Part shown: one piece after another, positions 10,282 through 23,239 of the stretch
Position numbering within the stretch: position 1 is the stretch's first letter
How the letters are laid out: every line of letters begins with the position of its first letter
Source of the DNA: Adiantum capillus-veneris
Lineage: Eukaryota > Streptophyta > Polypodiopsida > Polypodiales > Pteridaceae
Direction of reading: 5' to 3'
Assembly: GCA_014529385.2 (NCBI GenBank)
Contig: CM043942.1
Span: forward strand, 35,864,469-35,928,468
DNA length: 64,000 bases
The notes under the pieces: model-generated
What the model was told of the DNA's origin: nothing
Database searches by the model: none
What the model saw: only the letters and a program-made list of their open reading frames with translations
Program-made: the position numbers and the translations under genes

Positions 10282-11127
10282 CTAAGAGCTGGTCAATACC
10301 ATACAAGGGCAACCCTTGGATCTCCCTCTCGCATCACTAGCTTTGAGCATAGTAATCAAAGGATGAGAGCCAATGGCGAACAGCAAGGGGGCTACAGGGC
10401 ATCCTTGCTTTATAGATCTTTTGACTTCAAAAGAGCCCACGATTTTATTATTGAACAAAAGCTTAAAATGGCTATGAGCACCAAGGGTGTGAACCAACGG
10501 GCAAAGCCAAGGCCCAAAGCCGAGTGATTTCACGACATCTTCTATGAAGGACCATGTAATTTTATTATATTCTTTGTCCAAGTCAAGATGCAAAAGAATG
10601 CACTCTTGCTTGGTGAGGTTTGCATACTCGATTCCAATCATTGCAGGCAAGATGTTGTCATATAATGACCTTCCTTTTAGCAAACCGTGATGATGAGGGA
10701 AGATGGCTTTGTCTAGGAGGGAAGAGAGCGTGAGGGTGAAAACTTTGGCAATGATTTTAAGGGCCACAGACATCATAGAGATGGGACACTAGTGCTTCCG
10801 TTGAGAGCCGCAGACTTGCTTCGGGATAGATGTTATGAGACATCTCTTTACACTCAGTCCATAGCCCCTTTGACAAGGGCTTGGTTAGCCATATGCGTGA
10901 TTGGGGACTTGAGATCAACCCAAAATTCTTTGAAGAACTTAGTAGTCAAATCGTCCCAACCAGGGGACTTCTGCATGCCTAAAGCTTGCAATGCAAGCAA
11001 GCATTCATCTTCATCAAAAAAAGCCTTCTCAAGTAGGTCAGTTTCTGATTGGGAGACCACATTACTGAAACTCGCAAGCATAACCTTAGGTTGGCCTATA
11101 ATGTGGCTTAAAATGATCAAGCGTTAG
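10282..11127 (-). pseudogene. LINE-1 reverse transcriptase
   Basis: Minus-strand frame 10854-11120 contains LQALGMQKSPGWDDLTTKFF, the plant L1 block just before RT motif 1. Frame 10282-10776 then gives KIIAKVFTLTLSSLLDKAIF, LLKGRSLYDN, LHLDLDKEYNKITWSFIEDV (motif A, catalytic Asp) and IKQGCPVAPLLFAIGS (motif B). A frameshift between 10777 and 10853 separates the two parts. The motif C (F-ADD) region is not clearly readable downstream. In a live LINE this enzyme performs target-primed reverse transcription. Confidence 0.85.
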
Positions 11128-12049
11128 CTTAGCCATTTCATCTTGGTCTTGTACAGTATGCCCGTCCGTATCTGTGAGTGAGTGGACAAGGCCCGGACTC
11201 CTCTTGATTTTCATTTCCCTTAAAAAGTGTGCCTGATTAGTGGCCTCTGGTTGGCCTCTGGTTGAAGAAAGGTCTTAACATTATTATGTGGCCATGATTT
11301 TGGGGTAAGGGAGGTGGTGAAGATACAAAGGATAGTGAGTAAAACTAATGCTTGGTAGCCTCATTTCCATTAGTTCATTAGTTTGTTAGGATGGGTTGAG
11401 ATGAGCTTGTTGGCAATGTTTATAGATTTTGAAGCCTCCGGCTTGTTCATTCACACAAGAAAATAGCACAAAACTACAATGCAAAGTGAAGGGAGTTGAA
11501 CAGCCAATGGTGAACACCTTAGTGGATACACTCAAAGCTCTAGGCATTACTGTGATAGCTCGAATCTGGATCTCCACATTTTATGTTGCAAAAGTGCATT
11601 GTAGTGCCACTCTTTTTTTTCTTTTTTGTACAACAATTGAATGAGTTCCTTTTGTTAAATCATCATGTACCAATGAGATACCTTGCACCTGCCCCTTTCT
11701 CTGCGAACCCAATCTTAGTAAGTAATGAGGATGTTATGGGTCGAAAAGAAAAAGACTTTCCTTTTAGGGGAGAAGGGAGGGGTGGTATGTCACCATTCTC
11801 TAAGAAAGTTGTGACGATGTCAAGTTCTCTTTTTTTTTATAAAAACAGAATTATATAAAAAAAAGGAGATAATTTTTTTTATAAATGCCCCTAAGGTAGG
11901 ACAGGGGCTATCTTGGCCAAAAGAGGAAAGGCTTGGCAGCACTGGATACATCAAAAGGAGTGAAGAAAAAGAGAGATAATTTGCAATGGCATACAACCTC
12001 AAAGGATCACAATGAGATAAGATGACCTCTCTCCACCTTTGCCATCTCA
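11128..12049. other. LINE-1 5' truncation zone and LINE-2 3' UTR, boundary not resolved
   Basis: Recognisable LINE-1 coding sequence fades by about 11300 and no endonuclease domain follows, so LINE-1 is probably 5'-truncated, as is common. LINE-2 ORF2 ends near 12100. T-runs at about 11602-11626, 11829-11838 and 11871-11880 could be remnants of a minus-strand poly(A) tail but do not prove an end. A 12-bp tandem duplication (GGCCTCTGGTTG) is near 11241. Confidence 0.35.
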
Positions 12050-13080
12050 AACTCTTCTACAAAGATTTTACTTAAACTTGGGCTGCTTTAGATACTGACC
12101 AGAGACCTCTTGCATAATTGGTATGAAGCTGATGGTAAGGGGGCACGGAAAAGAAGAGAAAGGGTAGCCAAAGATGGCTTTATTTCTCTCTAACCAGATT
12201 TTCCATAGGTAAGCTCCCGTTAAACAGGTCCATAGAGGGATGTCTGTAAAGCTGCATTCACCTAATAAATTGGATCTCCAAGTGAACTTTGACTAATCAA
12301 CGGGATAGGCTTTCTAGAACTCCTTGAAAAAAATATTATATTTACAATTGATGAAAAGATGGGCTAGAGACTCTTCAAGAACAATACACCTTCTACATAT
12401 ACCACTAGAAATCCCTATTCTCTTAGCCTTTTAGCCTATCCATAAACCTTGATGAAGGATAAGCCACGTTAGGCAGCTCTGTTTTATGGACAGAGGAAAA
12501 GCCCATATACATTAGTATCTGTAAGACCATTTTTTAGCATTCTAAGAAAGACTCCATCTACTATTGATCTTTATGACCAGTTGAGGGTCCAATCTACCTG
12601 TTTGTCCTTTGCTCTCATAAATGTCCTTGCATATTTTAGGGAGGATCAAATGATGACCTTTAATAATATTATGTAGCACATTCCGGATGCTTGCACTCTC
12701 CTTTAGACCAGATCAACACACCCCCAGGGAGATTTGAAATTGTATTATCATTTGTTCTATAGAGAGCCAATCTCCTTCCTTGTACACATCCTGTCAGCTT
12801 GCAACCATTAGACTTTGAAAGCCAGCCAAACCAGATGGAATCTTGCAACCACAAATAGGGGCAAAGACTCCAGCCCTAAGGAGGACACCAGTAAGATTTC
12901 TTAACATTCCAAGCCTTCCATAACCTACAGAACCTTTTGGGGGAAAATTAGAATTAGAGAGAAGAACCTCTTCAAGTAAGAGACCCCTCCAAGACTTATA
13001 ATCTCTGGGGAAAAATTTATGAGTGTTCCTTTTGATAAGCAGGCCCCAAAAGTCTAAAGATGAAACTGATCTCAAAATTT
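12050..13080 (-). pseudogene. LINE-2 ORF2 C-terminal region with zf-RVT domain
   Basis: The minus strand near 12360-12480 reads CRRCIVLEESLAHLFINCKY, a C-x2-C...H-x4-C zf-RVT zinc-binding site. It is followed near 12185-12225 by YLWKIWLERNKAIF, the conserved IWxERNxxIF end of plant L1 ORF2. The upstream frame 12794-13075 includes WRGLLLEEVLLSNSNF. Several frameshifts and stops separate these pieces. The domain order and spacing agree with LINE-2 RT at 13574-14549. Confidence 0.75.
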
Positions 13081-13573
13081 ATTTGCTAGCCAAATTGTAG
13101 GATAGATTTTGAATGTTTAAAATGCCGAGACCTCCATTTTCTTTTGCACTGCAACATGTTTCTAGAACAGTTTAGGTATCTTGTTTACATAATCAGAACA
13201 GATCCATAAGAATCTCCTTGTAGAGAGAATAACTTACTCAACATATATTGGGATGGCATCCAACAGGCTAGAAAACAAGAGAAAATAGCAAGTAATGGTT
13301 AAGAATAAAAACCCTTGATATTAGGTTAGGCTAGCGATTGCACCATATAAAATTTTACTCGTGCATATATGAAGAACCCATTCCCATCTCTGGTTGAAGG
13401 ACACTTTGAACCCCATGCGAATACCAAGCAGTCTGAATACCCGACCATCCTCAATAGGTTTGCACCCTGCTTCCCTTACCAAATCTTATTAGCTCCCCTT
13501 AGATACTTTATGGCCTGTTTTTGAGTGGTTAATCACTAAGCCACTATCCAGATAAAATATATTTAATTTAGGA

Positions 13574-14549
13574 TTAAGTAGATTGAGCATCATTACTAAC
13601 CAAAACAATAGTTTCATCTACAAATTGTTGAAGACACAAGTGTTCATCTGCTCCCTCAACCTTTACACCTTTCAATTTACCTTGGTAGTTCAGGTATTCT
13701 ACCAACCAGCACAGAGCATCTGAAGATAAAGCATATAGCAGAGAGACAAGGGGAAGCCCTGCCGGATTGACTTGTAAAGACAAATAACATCAGTTAGTGT
13801 GCCATTAACTGGAATTTTTGTTGAGGTATTGCCAAAAAAAGGTGAACAAAACTGATAAATTTTCTGCCCGAACCCATGTCATATAATCTCTGCAGAATGA
13901 AATCTCATTCAATTCTGTCATAAGCCTTGTCAAAATCTATCTTAAAGAAAATAAATTCCTGCTCATATATTTCAGCAAATTCCATGCCTTCCTAAATGGC
14001 AATAATAGCATCTAAGATGTATCTCCCTTTTATAAGTCCTTTCTACTCTTTAAGAATAAATTCATCCATGAGAGGGCTTAGTCTCCTAGCTCGAGAGAGG
14101 GAAAAGATTTTGTACACAGAAGTCAGACAGGTGATATGTCTCCAATTTGAGAACTCCTCCCTTGAGCCGTTCTTATGGACTAGCTTCACAACTCTAGCAT
14201 TGATAGATGGAGACAGATCTCCAAGAGTTAGGGCTTCTTGCCATACAACCATAAGATATGGAATCAAAAATTTGTGATAAAGAGAATAGAATTCATTAGG
14301 AATGCCATCCAATCCAGGTGATTTTCCAAGCTTCAATTTTCCAATAGTCTCTCTTAGCTCCCCCTCTGTTAGAGGTAGGTCAAATAGTTTTTCCACTTGA
14401 GGAGGCATTGTTCTCTTTCTCACAGAAGCAATTTTTGCTCTTGCATTGGTAATTTCTCTATTTCTCAAAGAAGGGAAATAAAAATTTATTGGAAACGAAA
14501 AGCCTGGCAACTTCCACGTTTTCTTTGTGATTTTTGGCCTAGATTCCAT
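13574..14549 (-). pseudogene. LINE-2 reverse transcriptase
   Basis: Frame 14043-14549 contains LKLGKSPGLDGIPNEFY, then VVKLVHKNGSREEFSNWRHI and LTSVYKIFSLSRARRLSPLM, the N-terminal blocks of plant L1-type RT. Frame 13574-13783 contains GLPLVSLLYALSSDALCWL (motif B region) and LQQFVDETIVLVS (motif C). The catalytic motif, usually F-ADD, reads FVDE at 13613-13624, so one of the two metal-binding aspartates is Glu. The middle is in other frames. The ORF is broken and the enzyme dead. Confidence 0.85.
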
Positions 14550-14948
14550 CTTTGTTATTTATTAAAGGTATAAAATCCTTACACTTTTTCTTTTTCACCA
14601 GTGAGAACATATGAGAACTAGTCTTATCTATCTTCCAGCCCAAAATTAAGAGCTTAAAGGGAGGAGAGTCAAATGGAGATAATTATTCAAGCTTAGTAAT
14701 TTTCATGTTTATGATCATCCTTATGTGGGCTCTAATCTCTCAAGGCTTCTTCTCAAACTGAGTCAATTCATGTTGGGTTTGTTTAACAACAATATCCCAG
14801 GCTACAAATGCATTACTGTGCAAAGAAGAAACCATAGAATGTTCGAAACTATAACCTTAGCAGAAGCAATCTTAAACAAGGAGCTATCAAGGTGGGGCCA
14901 ACCAAACTTGAAATGGTGCTCACCTTTGAGGTTTGTGATCAGAGAGTA
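14550..14948 (-). pseudogene. LINE-2 linker between endonuclease and RT
   Basis: At the right end, next to the element B insertion, the minus strand reads LSDHKPQR and then APFQVW. This is the SDH motif that ends L1 endonuclease domains, followed by the usual PF-x-F/V-W block. The rest is the poorly conserved connector to the RT domain, with stops in all frames. Confidence 0.6.
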
Positions 14949-14979
14949 ATAAGTGTGAGTACGTGAATACTGAGAGAGT

Positions 14980-14986
14980 GAGAGAG

Positions 14987-15052
<66 letters not shown>
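14980..15052. repeat. (GA)n microsatellite in element B LTR
   Basis: A nearly pure GA array of ~73 bp with one GG interruption, starting about 26 bp inside the LTR. Confidence 0.97.
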
Positions 15053-15054
<2 letters not shown>

Positions 15055-15100
15055 ATAGGATGTAGGTGAAGCAACTCCCCACAATATGTGTGAGATAGCC

Positions 15101-15130
15101 CCTTATTCTTCTATCTAGTAAAGAATAAGG
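15101..15130. other. Hairpin in element B LTR
   Basis: CCTTATTCTT and AAGAATAAGG form a perfect 10-bp stem around a 10-nt loop. The right LTR keeps only the left arm. A similar hairpin occurs in the LTR of element C (41283-41312). Confidence 0.75.
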
Positions 15131-15207
15131 TGTGTACAAGTGATGGAAGGCCGGACATCTCTGGCATGTCCGATCGGGGTAAGAAGCACACACTATTTAC
15201 CCCAACA

Positions 15208-15223
15208 ATCTCCCATTTAAAGG
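15208..15223 (-). promoter_or_regulatory. Element B polypurine tract
   Basis: The minus strand reads CCTTTAAATGGGAGAT directly before the 3' LTR. It closely resembles the family A purine tract and fixes the LTR polarity as minus. Confidence 0.75.
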
Positions 15224-15475
15224 CAAATGTGACGATAAGTGTTACTACTATAAGACCAAGTAGTTTGTACAATAGGTATAGGGAGGAAACTTGTCTCAGC
15301 CTATGTCCACTAGCTCTCTCAAATTCAATGCATACCATGGTATAGTCTCTAGCGGTGTGCAAAAGCGTATATCTGTGCTAGAATTAGCATGCATACCCTA
15401 CAAGTATCCTGTAATGGCTTGCACTACGACATGATGCATCATGCTAGTGTCAATCGTCGCACGACTGACAACCTG

Positions 15476-15563
15476 TATTGACATTGCAGGAGCTTTACGC
15501 TCATTGACTCTGGTCGAGGGCTTCCCAACTCATTTGCCATTGTGTTTGGCATTGTGCCATAGT
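15476..15563. repeat. Direct repeat inside element B, copy 1
   Basis: This stretch shares TTGACATTGC-GGAG-TTTACGCTCATT and CATTTG-CATTGTGTTTGGC with 17526-17613. It is diverged (very roughly 80% by eye) and lies at the left edge of the plus-strand coding remnant. Confidence 0.75.
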
Positions 15564-15827
15564 GTTTTGACATTGTTTATTTCCTCATTTTTTGGTGTCA
15601 TTTTTCTCCAGTTATAAAGACGAGTTTGTCTTTTTTTTGCTAGGTTTTATGTGCTTTGGGATAGGTGCTAGAGAAATGTTTTAGCCAAGTTTTGGTTTGT
15701 GCCTATGTGAATGGTCATTTCGCTTGCACTCTCATTGCGTATGGTCACTATTTATGCATGATTGGTTCCTCGTTTTTGGTAGAGGGCTATGCGCTTTATG
15801 CAATCTTCCCCATAGTATTGGTGACAA

Positions 15828-16389
15828 GTGTTTGATCATTTGGTATTCTTTTACATTGTGTTGAGCAGTTATGTTCTTGTGTGGATAGTGCATTACACTT
15901 TGTGTGGAGTGATCTATAGACTCATTTTGCACTCAATTATGGTATCTTGCAATGACAATTTGTCATTGGATACACAAGTTGTTGTATCACATAGATCTCA
16001 AAGGCACAAACATGTGGTTTGCTGGCATTGTGGCAAAGTAGGGCACATGAAGAGACGTTGTTTTTTGCGTTGGAGACAACGGAGGATTCCATTGGTTGTT
16101 GCTCAGAGTACAAGTGTGGTAGACACTCCTACTTCTGCAGTTTCACCCAAACATGCATGGACTTTGTCTCACACTTGACAACAATGCTTTACACCATGTT
16201 ACTCCTCGTAGAGAGTGGTTTAGCACATTTTTTGCTTTGAGACAGGATGGTGTTCATGGTATATGTGGCATTCATTGCACTTAGCTAGTGGGAGTATGCT
16301 TGTGCTCCATGATGTTCAATATGTGCCTGATGCTCGTAGGAGTTTGATCTCCATCTCGCAGCTTAGAGATCATGGGTGCCATGTTTAGT
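15828..16389 (+). pseudogene. Copia gag/protease-side remnant inside element B
   Basis: Plus-strand frame 15828-16178 contains the gag zinc knuckle CWHCGKVGHMKRRC (16020-16061). From 16281 another stretch reads SGSMLVLHDVQYVPDARRSL and then ISISQLRDHGC, the conserved block between protease and integrase in Copia elements. The stretch between is frameshifted and no DSG protease motif is readable. It runs opposite to the LTR, primer-site and purine-tract polarity of the host element. Confidence 0.75.
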
Positions 16390-16708
16390 TGGCTGATGAG
16401 CCTTACTTGATGTGGAGAGATTTTCTTGTGATACTTTGAGGCCATCGTGGTGCTCATTTGACTCTTCTCTACGTTCTTGGTGTCAAAGATTCCATAGTTT
16501 CTATGAGTCCATTTCCATACAAACATTTGTAGTCTAGGTGGGTACACTTTGTTGATGAGCAGCGTGACACTTCGCTTGTTGTGCATGAAGGGTACGTGGC
16601 AAGACATGTAGAGCAAGGAAGCTCTTCAACTGCATGATTATGTCAATCAAGATCAGAGTAGTGATGACTCACATGTGCAATAGGACATAGTCTCGAGTAC
16701 ATTCTAGT

Positions 16709-16906
16709 CATGTCAGCGAGAGATTAGACACATATCTTTCGTGGATGAGCTCAAAAGTGTTGTGCACAACATGCATGTAGATGCAGAGTTAGAGCGGCCA
16801 TTACAATCATGTTAGCGAGAGACTGGACACATATCTTTCATGGATGATCTCTAAAGTGTTGTGCATGACATGTTTGTAGATGCAGAGTTAGAGTGACCAT
16901 GCTCTA
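16709..16906. repeat. 99-bp tandem duplication, diverged
   Basis: Units begin at 16709 and 16808. Both contain CGAGAGA-T-GACACATATCTTTC and GATGCAGAGTTAGAG. About ten differences show that the duplication is not recent. Confidence 0.88.
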
Positions 16907-17179
16907 GCAAGACATAACGGATTGATTCTCTTAGGACAGAGATGTCACCTACCACATAAATGAGAGATATGGAGTTCTTTGACATGCTCATGCTAGAGGC
17001 TAATATGGTGATGCCAAGACATGTGGATACAATCCCTATGGATGATGAGGGAGTGACGACTACTTTGGAGTTAGGTTTGACATGTCCATGTGTGACTAGT
17101 TCTAGTGGTAATGCAGTGAGGGTTGAGATACCTACTGCCGATAGATTGGCAGAGGCCACTACACATGGCGTTAATCCAA

Positions 17180-17360
17180 TTGGCATGGATATGCCGGCAG
17201 AGATTATGCATTTATCATCAGCCTTGGGGACTCTCATGTACAACCTCTTAGTGTTCATATCCGACATAGTAGCTGCAATGGGAGCATTTGCAGTTGGGGT
17301 TGGTTATTTGGGTTTGATAGCCATTAAATTGCCAAAACATTTTGGAAAATTTTTCCCATC
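17180..17360 (+). pseudogene. Copia RT/RNase H junction remnant inside element B
   Basis: The plus strand reads MHLSSALGTLMYNLLVFISD and then IVAAMGAFAVGVGYL. This parallels the Copia block PYASAVGSLMYAMIATRPDI followed by AFA-GVVSRYM (seen in Copia-A1 and A2). Similarity is moderate and continues only about 50 residues. It lies downstream of the gag remnant on the same strand, the right order for a plus-strand Copia internal region. Confidence 0.55.
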
Positions 17361-17525
17361 AATATGATTTGATGTGATCCATGTCATGATTGTAGGTTGC
17401 ACTCAAGGCTTGTGCGGTATTCTTTGCAAGTGGGCGATTAGTGCATGTATGCCTTGATACCACATTAGGTGAGCTGGGCGATTAGCTCACAGATTTGCAG
17501 TGTCTTGTGTAGTAGGTGCACTTCA

Positions 17526-17613
17526 TGTATTTTGACATTGCGGGAGGTTTACGCTCATTCATTCCAGTTGAGGGATTCCCGGATCATTTGGCATTGTGTT
17601 TGGCTTTGATACC
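17526..17613. repeat. Direct repeat inside element B, copy 2
   Basis: This is the partner of 15476-15563. Its right end merges with the primer binding site, so in the minus sense it is the first leader sequence after the PBS. Confidence 0.75.
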
Positions 17614-17614
17614 A
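17602..17614 (-). promoter_or_regulatory. Element B primer binding site
   Basis: The minus strand reads TGGTATCAAAGCC two bases inside the right LTR, one mismatch from the Met-tRNA-type site of family A over its first dozen bases. Confidence 0.82.
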
Positions 17615-17616
17615 AT

Positions 17617-17873
<257 letters not shown>

Positions 17874-18530
17874 ATAAGGGAGAATCAATCTTGCGATTCA
17901 CCTTCTAGTGCTCGTGAACTAAATCCACAGTCATGTACAACCTATCCAGTCTTGTAGATCTGTAATAGTTACCAGCTGATTGTTAGTCCAAGTAAAACTA
18001 GTATCCTCTAAAACATCCATAAGGGAATATTTATCAAAAAGTTCCAACTGAATTTTTCATTCCGTTGAATGACCTGACCCAATGCATTCCATCTGTCCTT
18101 GATAGTTGTGACCATAAAGAAGTTACCTACAATTAGAAGGGGATTAAATAGACCAATTTTTTTTTACCAAATGGATCGTCTTTCATTCATGGAATTAGAA
18201 GAATAAATGCAAGCAATAGTATAATTAAAAGGTTCCTTGAGATAAATATCAAGACCCTTGGGACCAAGCATCACATTGGTGATCAAGTGTTCATGCCTGA
18301 GAGCAATTCCAAGAGTACCTCCACCTTTGCCTGTAGTATGGTTAGTGTAAAACCATTTGTGAGATTTACTTACCCTCTGCAGATTGAATTCTAGGGGTTG
18401 CCCTTTGACTTTGACTTCCTATAAACATATAAAGTCCAGCTTTAATTGAAGGTCAGTAAGCCACTTCTAATGGACATCGCCCTAACTGGGTTTATCAGTC
18501 CTTGCACTTCAAAGAAACCTCTGATAAGAT
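17874..18530 (-). pseudogene. LINE-2 endonuclease domain
   Basis: The minus strand near 18410-18450 reads LDFICL, stop, EVKVKGQPLEF. In plant L1 elements this is the LDF-x-x-LQE block containing a catalytic Glu; the stop (TAG) replaces the Gln. It is followed by WFYTNHTTGKGGGTLGIALR, the GGxxI block of APE-type endonucleases. The closing SDH motif lies across element B at about 14930-14948. The domain would nick target DNA to prime reverse transcription. It is broken by stops and the insertion. Confidence 0.75.
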
Positions 18531-18559
18531 GGCCTCACTCATTTCTTAAACTTCTTAGA

Positions 18560-20138
18560 GGGTTTCACTGAAGACACAGAGAGTTGGTTGGGATCATATG
18601 ATTTTTTCTTTATTTTTCTCTTTAACTTGCGGACCTAAATAGGAAGAGTTTCTTCCTTATCTTGGGCAATCAAGATGTCTACAGAGTTGAGAGGAGATTG
18701 AGATAGTTTTTTAAAGTCCTCATCATCTTGATCCTACAGGTCCCTTGTGAAATCGTCACCATCAATATTAACATGAATTGATTGGTATATTGGATTAGTG
18801 GTAGGTGAAATTGGCTGAGTAGCATTGACATAGGCCTCACTATCATGTCAATCATCACAATCAGATGATAGACCTCTAGTGTTTTGTGATGGACTGGCTA
18901 GAGGTACCATGGGTACTTGTGACACTTGAGGGTTAAAACCTTATGTCTTTGAGGGGAGGGCTCACCTTGGACCTCCTTGGAAGGTTTAGAAGAATAAGTA
19001 TTGTCAGCTACATCTTTTGCTTTCTCTCCTTTTGAGGGATCAAATACCTCATCAAGCAGAGCCCCATATCTGATGTTGTTATTTCTAGATGTTTGTATGT
19101 TCCTTGCATCCCCCTTCTATTGACTTGCTGAAAATCCTGGTTGTTGTCTTTAATCTCCTTACTCTTATCAGCTTCCTTTTGCAATGTGATGGCCAGCTCA
19201 AGGCAATCCTAAGATGGCATGTCTAAGACAATGGAAGCAAGCATTTGGTAGATTTTTATAAATGATTTTTTGAACATGCAAGACTTTCCCCATTTGATCT
19301 TTAAGTGCAATGGAATCTCTTAGAGCAGCATCTATATCCACCTCAATGAGGAACTAAGGGTCCCATTTAAGGTTAATCCTATTGGAGGGCTTCTGTCCCA
19401 GCACCTTTCCTACCTGAGAGCCCGCCTACTTGAGCCCAGGAAAAAACTTGATGGGAAAATCAAGAAATCTATCCACATAGGCACCTTAAAGGGCTTTTTT
19501 CCTTTGGGATCAAGAGCTTTATTCCATGATAGGGGATTGTTCCTAATTAACCATTTTCCCCTACTAATTACTTGCAAAGCACTGTCAACATCATCAAAGA
19601 AAAATATGTAGTAGTTATTAGGGAGGTATTGAACCTGGGCTAGGAATAGATTCCTAGACTCCCATTCTTGTGAAATTCATTGTTTCAGAACCTCCATGGG
19701 ATGCCTAATCCCATGACATAGGCATGTAACCACTCTATCCTGAAGATGTCTATACCAATTTTCCACTCGTCGACCCACAATTACTTCCCCATCTACCCCA
19801 TCTCCGTGGTTGTGATTGTTTTCCACCGAAATATTTTATGAGGAATGTTCTCCATTTCCTTTATCTGTAGAGGATACATTGTACAATACGTTTACAGGGT
19901 CATGTTCTCTTTGAGGTTTCCCCTCAAGATTCAGAGGATTACATTGACCATTATTAGGTAATTCCGCTTGGTGCATATCGATGTTGTTCCAGACGTTGAA
20001 AATAATGGAAAAATGGTAGGCAATGATGAGCTTCCATGCATGGGTCTCTGATGAGGGAAGAAATGTATTACAGAGTTGTAAATTGAATATTACCAATGAG
20101 ATTAAACATTGGTCGATTCTGGAGGGTGTGGGCATAAG
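18560..20138 (-). pseudogene. LINE-2 ORF1 (DUF4283-like)
   Basis: The minus strand around 19440-19660 reads YYIFFFDDVDSALQVISRGK, then WLIRNNPLSWNKALDPKGK and MWIDFL. This follows the DUF4283 pattern of plant L1 ORF1 (F-x-x-EDVxxAL, GPWxIxGxxLxLxxW, WVxLxxLP). The adjacent CHGIRHP resembles a worn zinc-knuckle region. The likely N-terminal frame is 19836-20135, starting MPTPSRIDQC. Stops are scattered throughout. The protein would be the RNA-binding partner of ORF2. Confidence 0.65.
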
Positions 20139-22340
20139 TGTAAGATCCCTTAATTTTCAAAAAATAAAGAAATAAATAAACTATCCATTTAATCAATTCT
20201 AAAGATTGATTCATTTATTATTGTTGATGTATAAATTTTATCGTGTTTTAAGGTCACGAGATTTTTTTAATGCAAGTTGTACTGGGAAAATTAAAAAAAA
20301 AAAACTCCTTTCGCTACTGAAAAGACACGCATAAATTGTAACTGCTCAAAAACAAAAATATGTTTACGAGACATGCGACGGGATAAATTAACCAACATGA
20401 GGAGCTCGAGTATTATGAGTGTTAAACCAAATAGATTGCGAGAAGCTAAGATTACACGGGAAAGGAAGCCATGCACTCAGAGTGTGAACAAAAACTCTAA
20501 ATAGTATGAGGAATTGGACCACAAAATAACTCAAGAGAACCTTAGTGGGTTTGTGGAGATTACTACAAAAGGAGGAGGCCAAAAAAACTAGCGCAAGAAT
20601 TTTGTGAGAGCAATTCTAAGAGAGATATAGAGCATCGTACAGAGAGAGAGGGAAGGCTCTCCAGAGAGAGGTGAGTATAGAGAGCTTCTTGCAGGGCTTC
20701 TATCGACTTCTCTCATCTTCTTCCTCGCGAGGCAAGCAATCCCTCGGAGAGGTGCTCGTAGGTACTCGTAATCTTCTTTGTGGGAGTACTTTTCTTCACT
20801 ACTCAAAGAAGGTATGTGAGAGATACACACACCCCTTCCGTTCCTCATTGTTGCATAAACGAATTGAATTCTTGTCTATGATCGTCTCCTTAGAAAGCGA
20901 AATGTGTATGCAATTCTTCCATCTCCTCTTACGCAGAGGGCGTACATCTACGTCAGAGGTAATCATAAGATTACTCTTCCAACTTAATGCTCATAAGTAT
21001 TTCATTGAAAGGTGGTTTAACTAATAATTTAGGGCTAATTGTGCATAAGAAATTAAGCATGTGTGTGGGAAGGAGAAGATGTTCAAAACTGAAGTTTTAC
21101 ATAAATGATTAAAAACATCTCTGTTAATTAAAAAATATCTCCTATTACAGACCTCGGATGGGCATTTTGTTTGCGGGAAGTTGATCAAAATATTATTCTC
21201 CTCGTTTTATTATGACTCAACCATAGGCTAATTCTGCACCGATTTTGAGTTATTTTAAATTTTTTGAGCAGTGGTCTGTTTTAGACAGGTTTCTGGAAAG
21301 AAGGGGAAATTACTTTTTATAGGTAAATTAATAATTTTTGTTATCAAAACGTAGTGAAACTTATCAGCCCATAAGAATAAGATAATTAGAAAAGGTCTAC
21401 ATGATCAAAATCAAATTTTGATGCATAGAGATATGAATTATAATTTTTTGTCAGTTTTGCATGCTAGTTTTGCACTTTTTCTATGCATGGGATAAAACCA
21501 CTAAAACTTATCCAAATTTAATTTTATTTGTTAGAGCACAATCAAGGTGTTGAAATGAGTTGAATTATATTTTCAAAATCAGATTTTGATGTTCCAAGTT
21601 AGATTCACATTGTATGCCAAGCCCATAGGTTGTCGTTTGCGTTTTTTTTCTCATATGCAAGCTAAGGAGAGAACCGGAGTCCAAATTTGATTCCGCTTGT
21701 TGATATGATCTGGATTGATTTATATGTTCAAAAGGAGATTTTTTTATATGTTTGGATGTAGTTAGACTATGTATGGGCCGAACATGCGGACATGCGAGCT
21801 CATGACATCTTGAGGATGGAAAATACATTGTGATGCTTCACTTATTGCCTAATCATGATTGCAGGGGAGCTAATCTGATTCCTTGATGGTAAAGAGGAAT
21901 CATTGAATGTTTTGGTTAGACTTTGTAATGAGCTATTGAGATTGATGGCTTTCATGAGTGAAAGTAATTTATGTTTGGTATATTGATGATTGCATTAGGG
22001 AGGACTGACATGTGGTATGGTTACTTGCAACCTCTTTATATGATCCAGGTGATGATGCCAACCAGTAAGTTGGATCATTTATATATGATTTGATAATGAA
22101 TAAGTATGGCCGGGTATGTTCTCGTGTTTTTGTCTAGGATCAGTGTAGCATCCTGAAGAGGTCGGTTTGCCTAAACTCACCAATCGACATTGATCTCTGT
22201 CACTCGTGGGTATGAGATTCTTTCAAAGCTCGGGCTTGTGGAGGTGTCCGTAGCGGCCCATGACCTAAGAGTTGGTCATGCGGTGTCAGGCTCCACACCA
22301 GAGAACCCATAGAGCAGGTGGATGGGTGGCATGGTCAATC
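20139..22340. other. Unassigned, possibly an old long LTR
   Basis: There is no supported gene. The sequence begins TGTAAGATCCCTTAATTTTC, resembling the start of many long Gypsy LTRs. Purine-rich 5'-UTR-like sequence follows near 20600-20700, and an unusual non-coding block lies at 22140-22340 (GAAGAGGTCGGTT, then GTCAGGCTCCACACCAGAGA). No partner LTR, primer site or target duplication was found, so the LTR idea is only a suggestion. Confidence 0.25.
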
Positions 22341-22521
22341 CTTAAATGGTTCGGGGCTCTCCAATTTATTGTTTTCAAGTTTGGTTTGAATTTATTCATG
22401 AACTAAGTTGTACAAGTTATATGGTTTTGTTATTAATGCATGCCTCATATAGAGATTATGACTCGGCATCACTCTGTATAGACACTCTCTTTCGCTCCCT
22501 CTCCTCTCTATCTTATCTCTC

Positions 22522-23239
<718 letters not shown>

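Larger units (their letters stand above)
14954..15207 (-). repeat. Element B 3' LTR
   Basis: TGTGAGTACG...TTTACCCCAACA, 254 bp, containing a (GA)n tract at about 14980-15052 and a 10-bp-stem hairpin at 15101-15130. It pairs with 17617-17873 through shared blocks such as GAACATAGGATGT and CCCCTTATTCTT. Confidence 0.88.

Noticed and set aside
20139-22340. Confident long Gypsy LTR
   Set aside because: Only the TGTAAGATCCC start and general character suggest it; no partner LTR, primer site, purine tract or target duplication was found.
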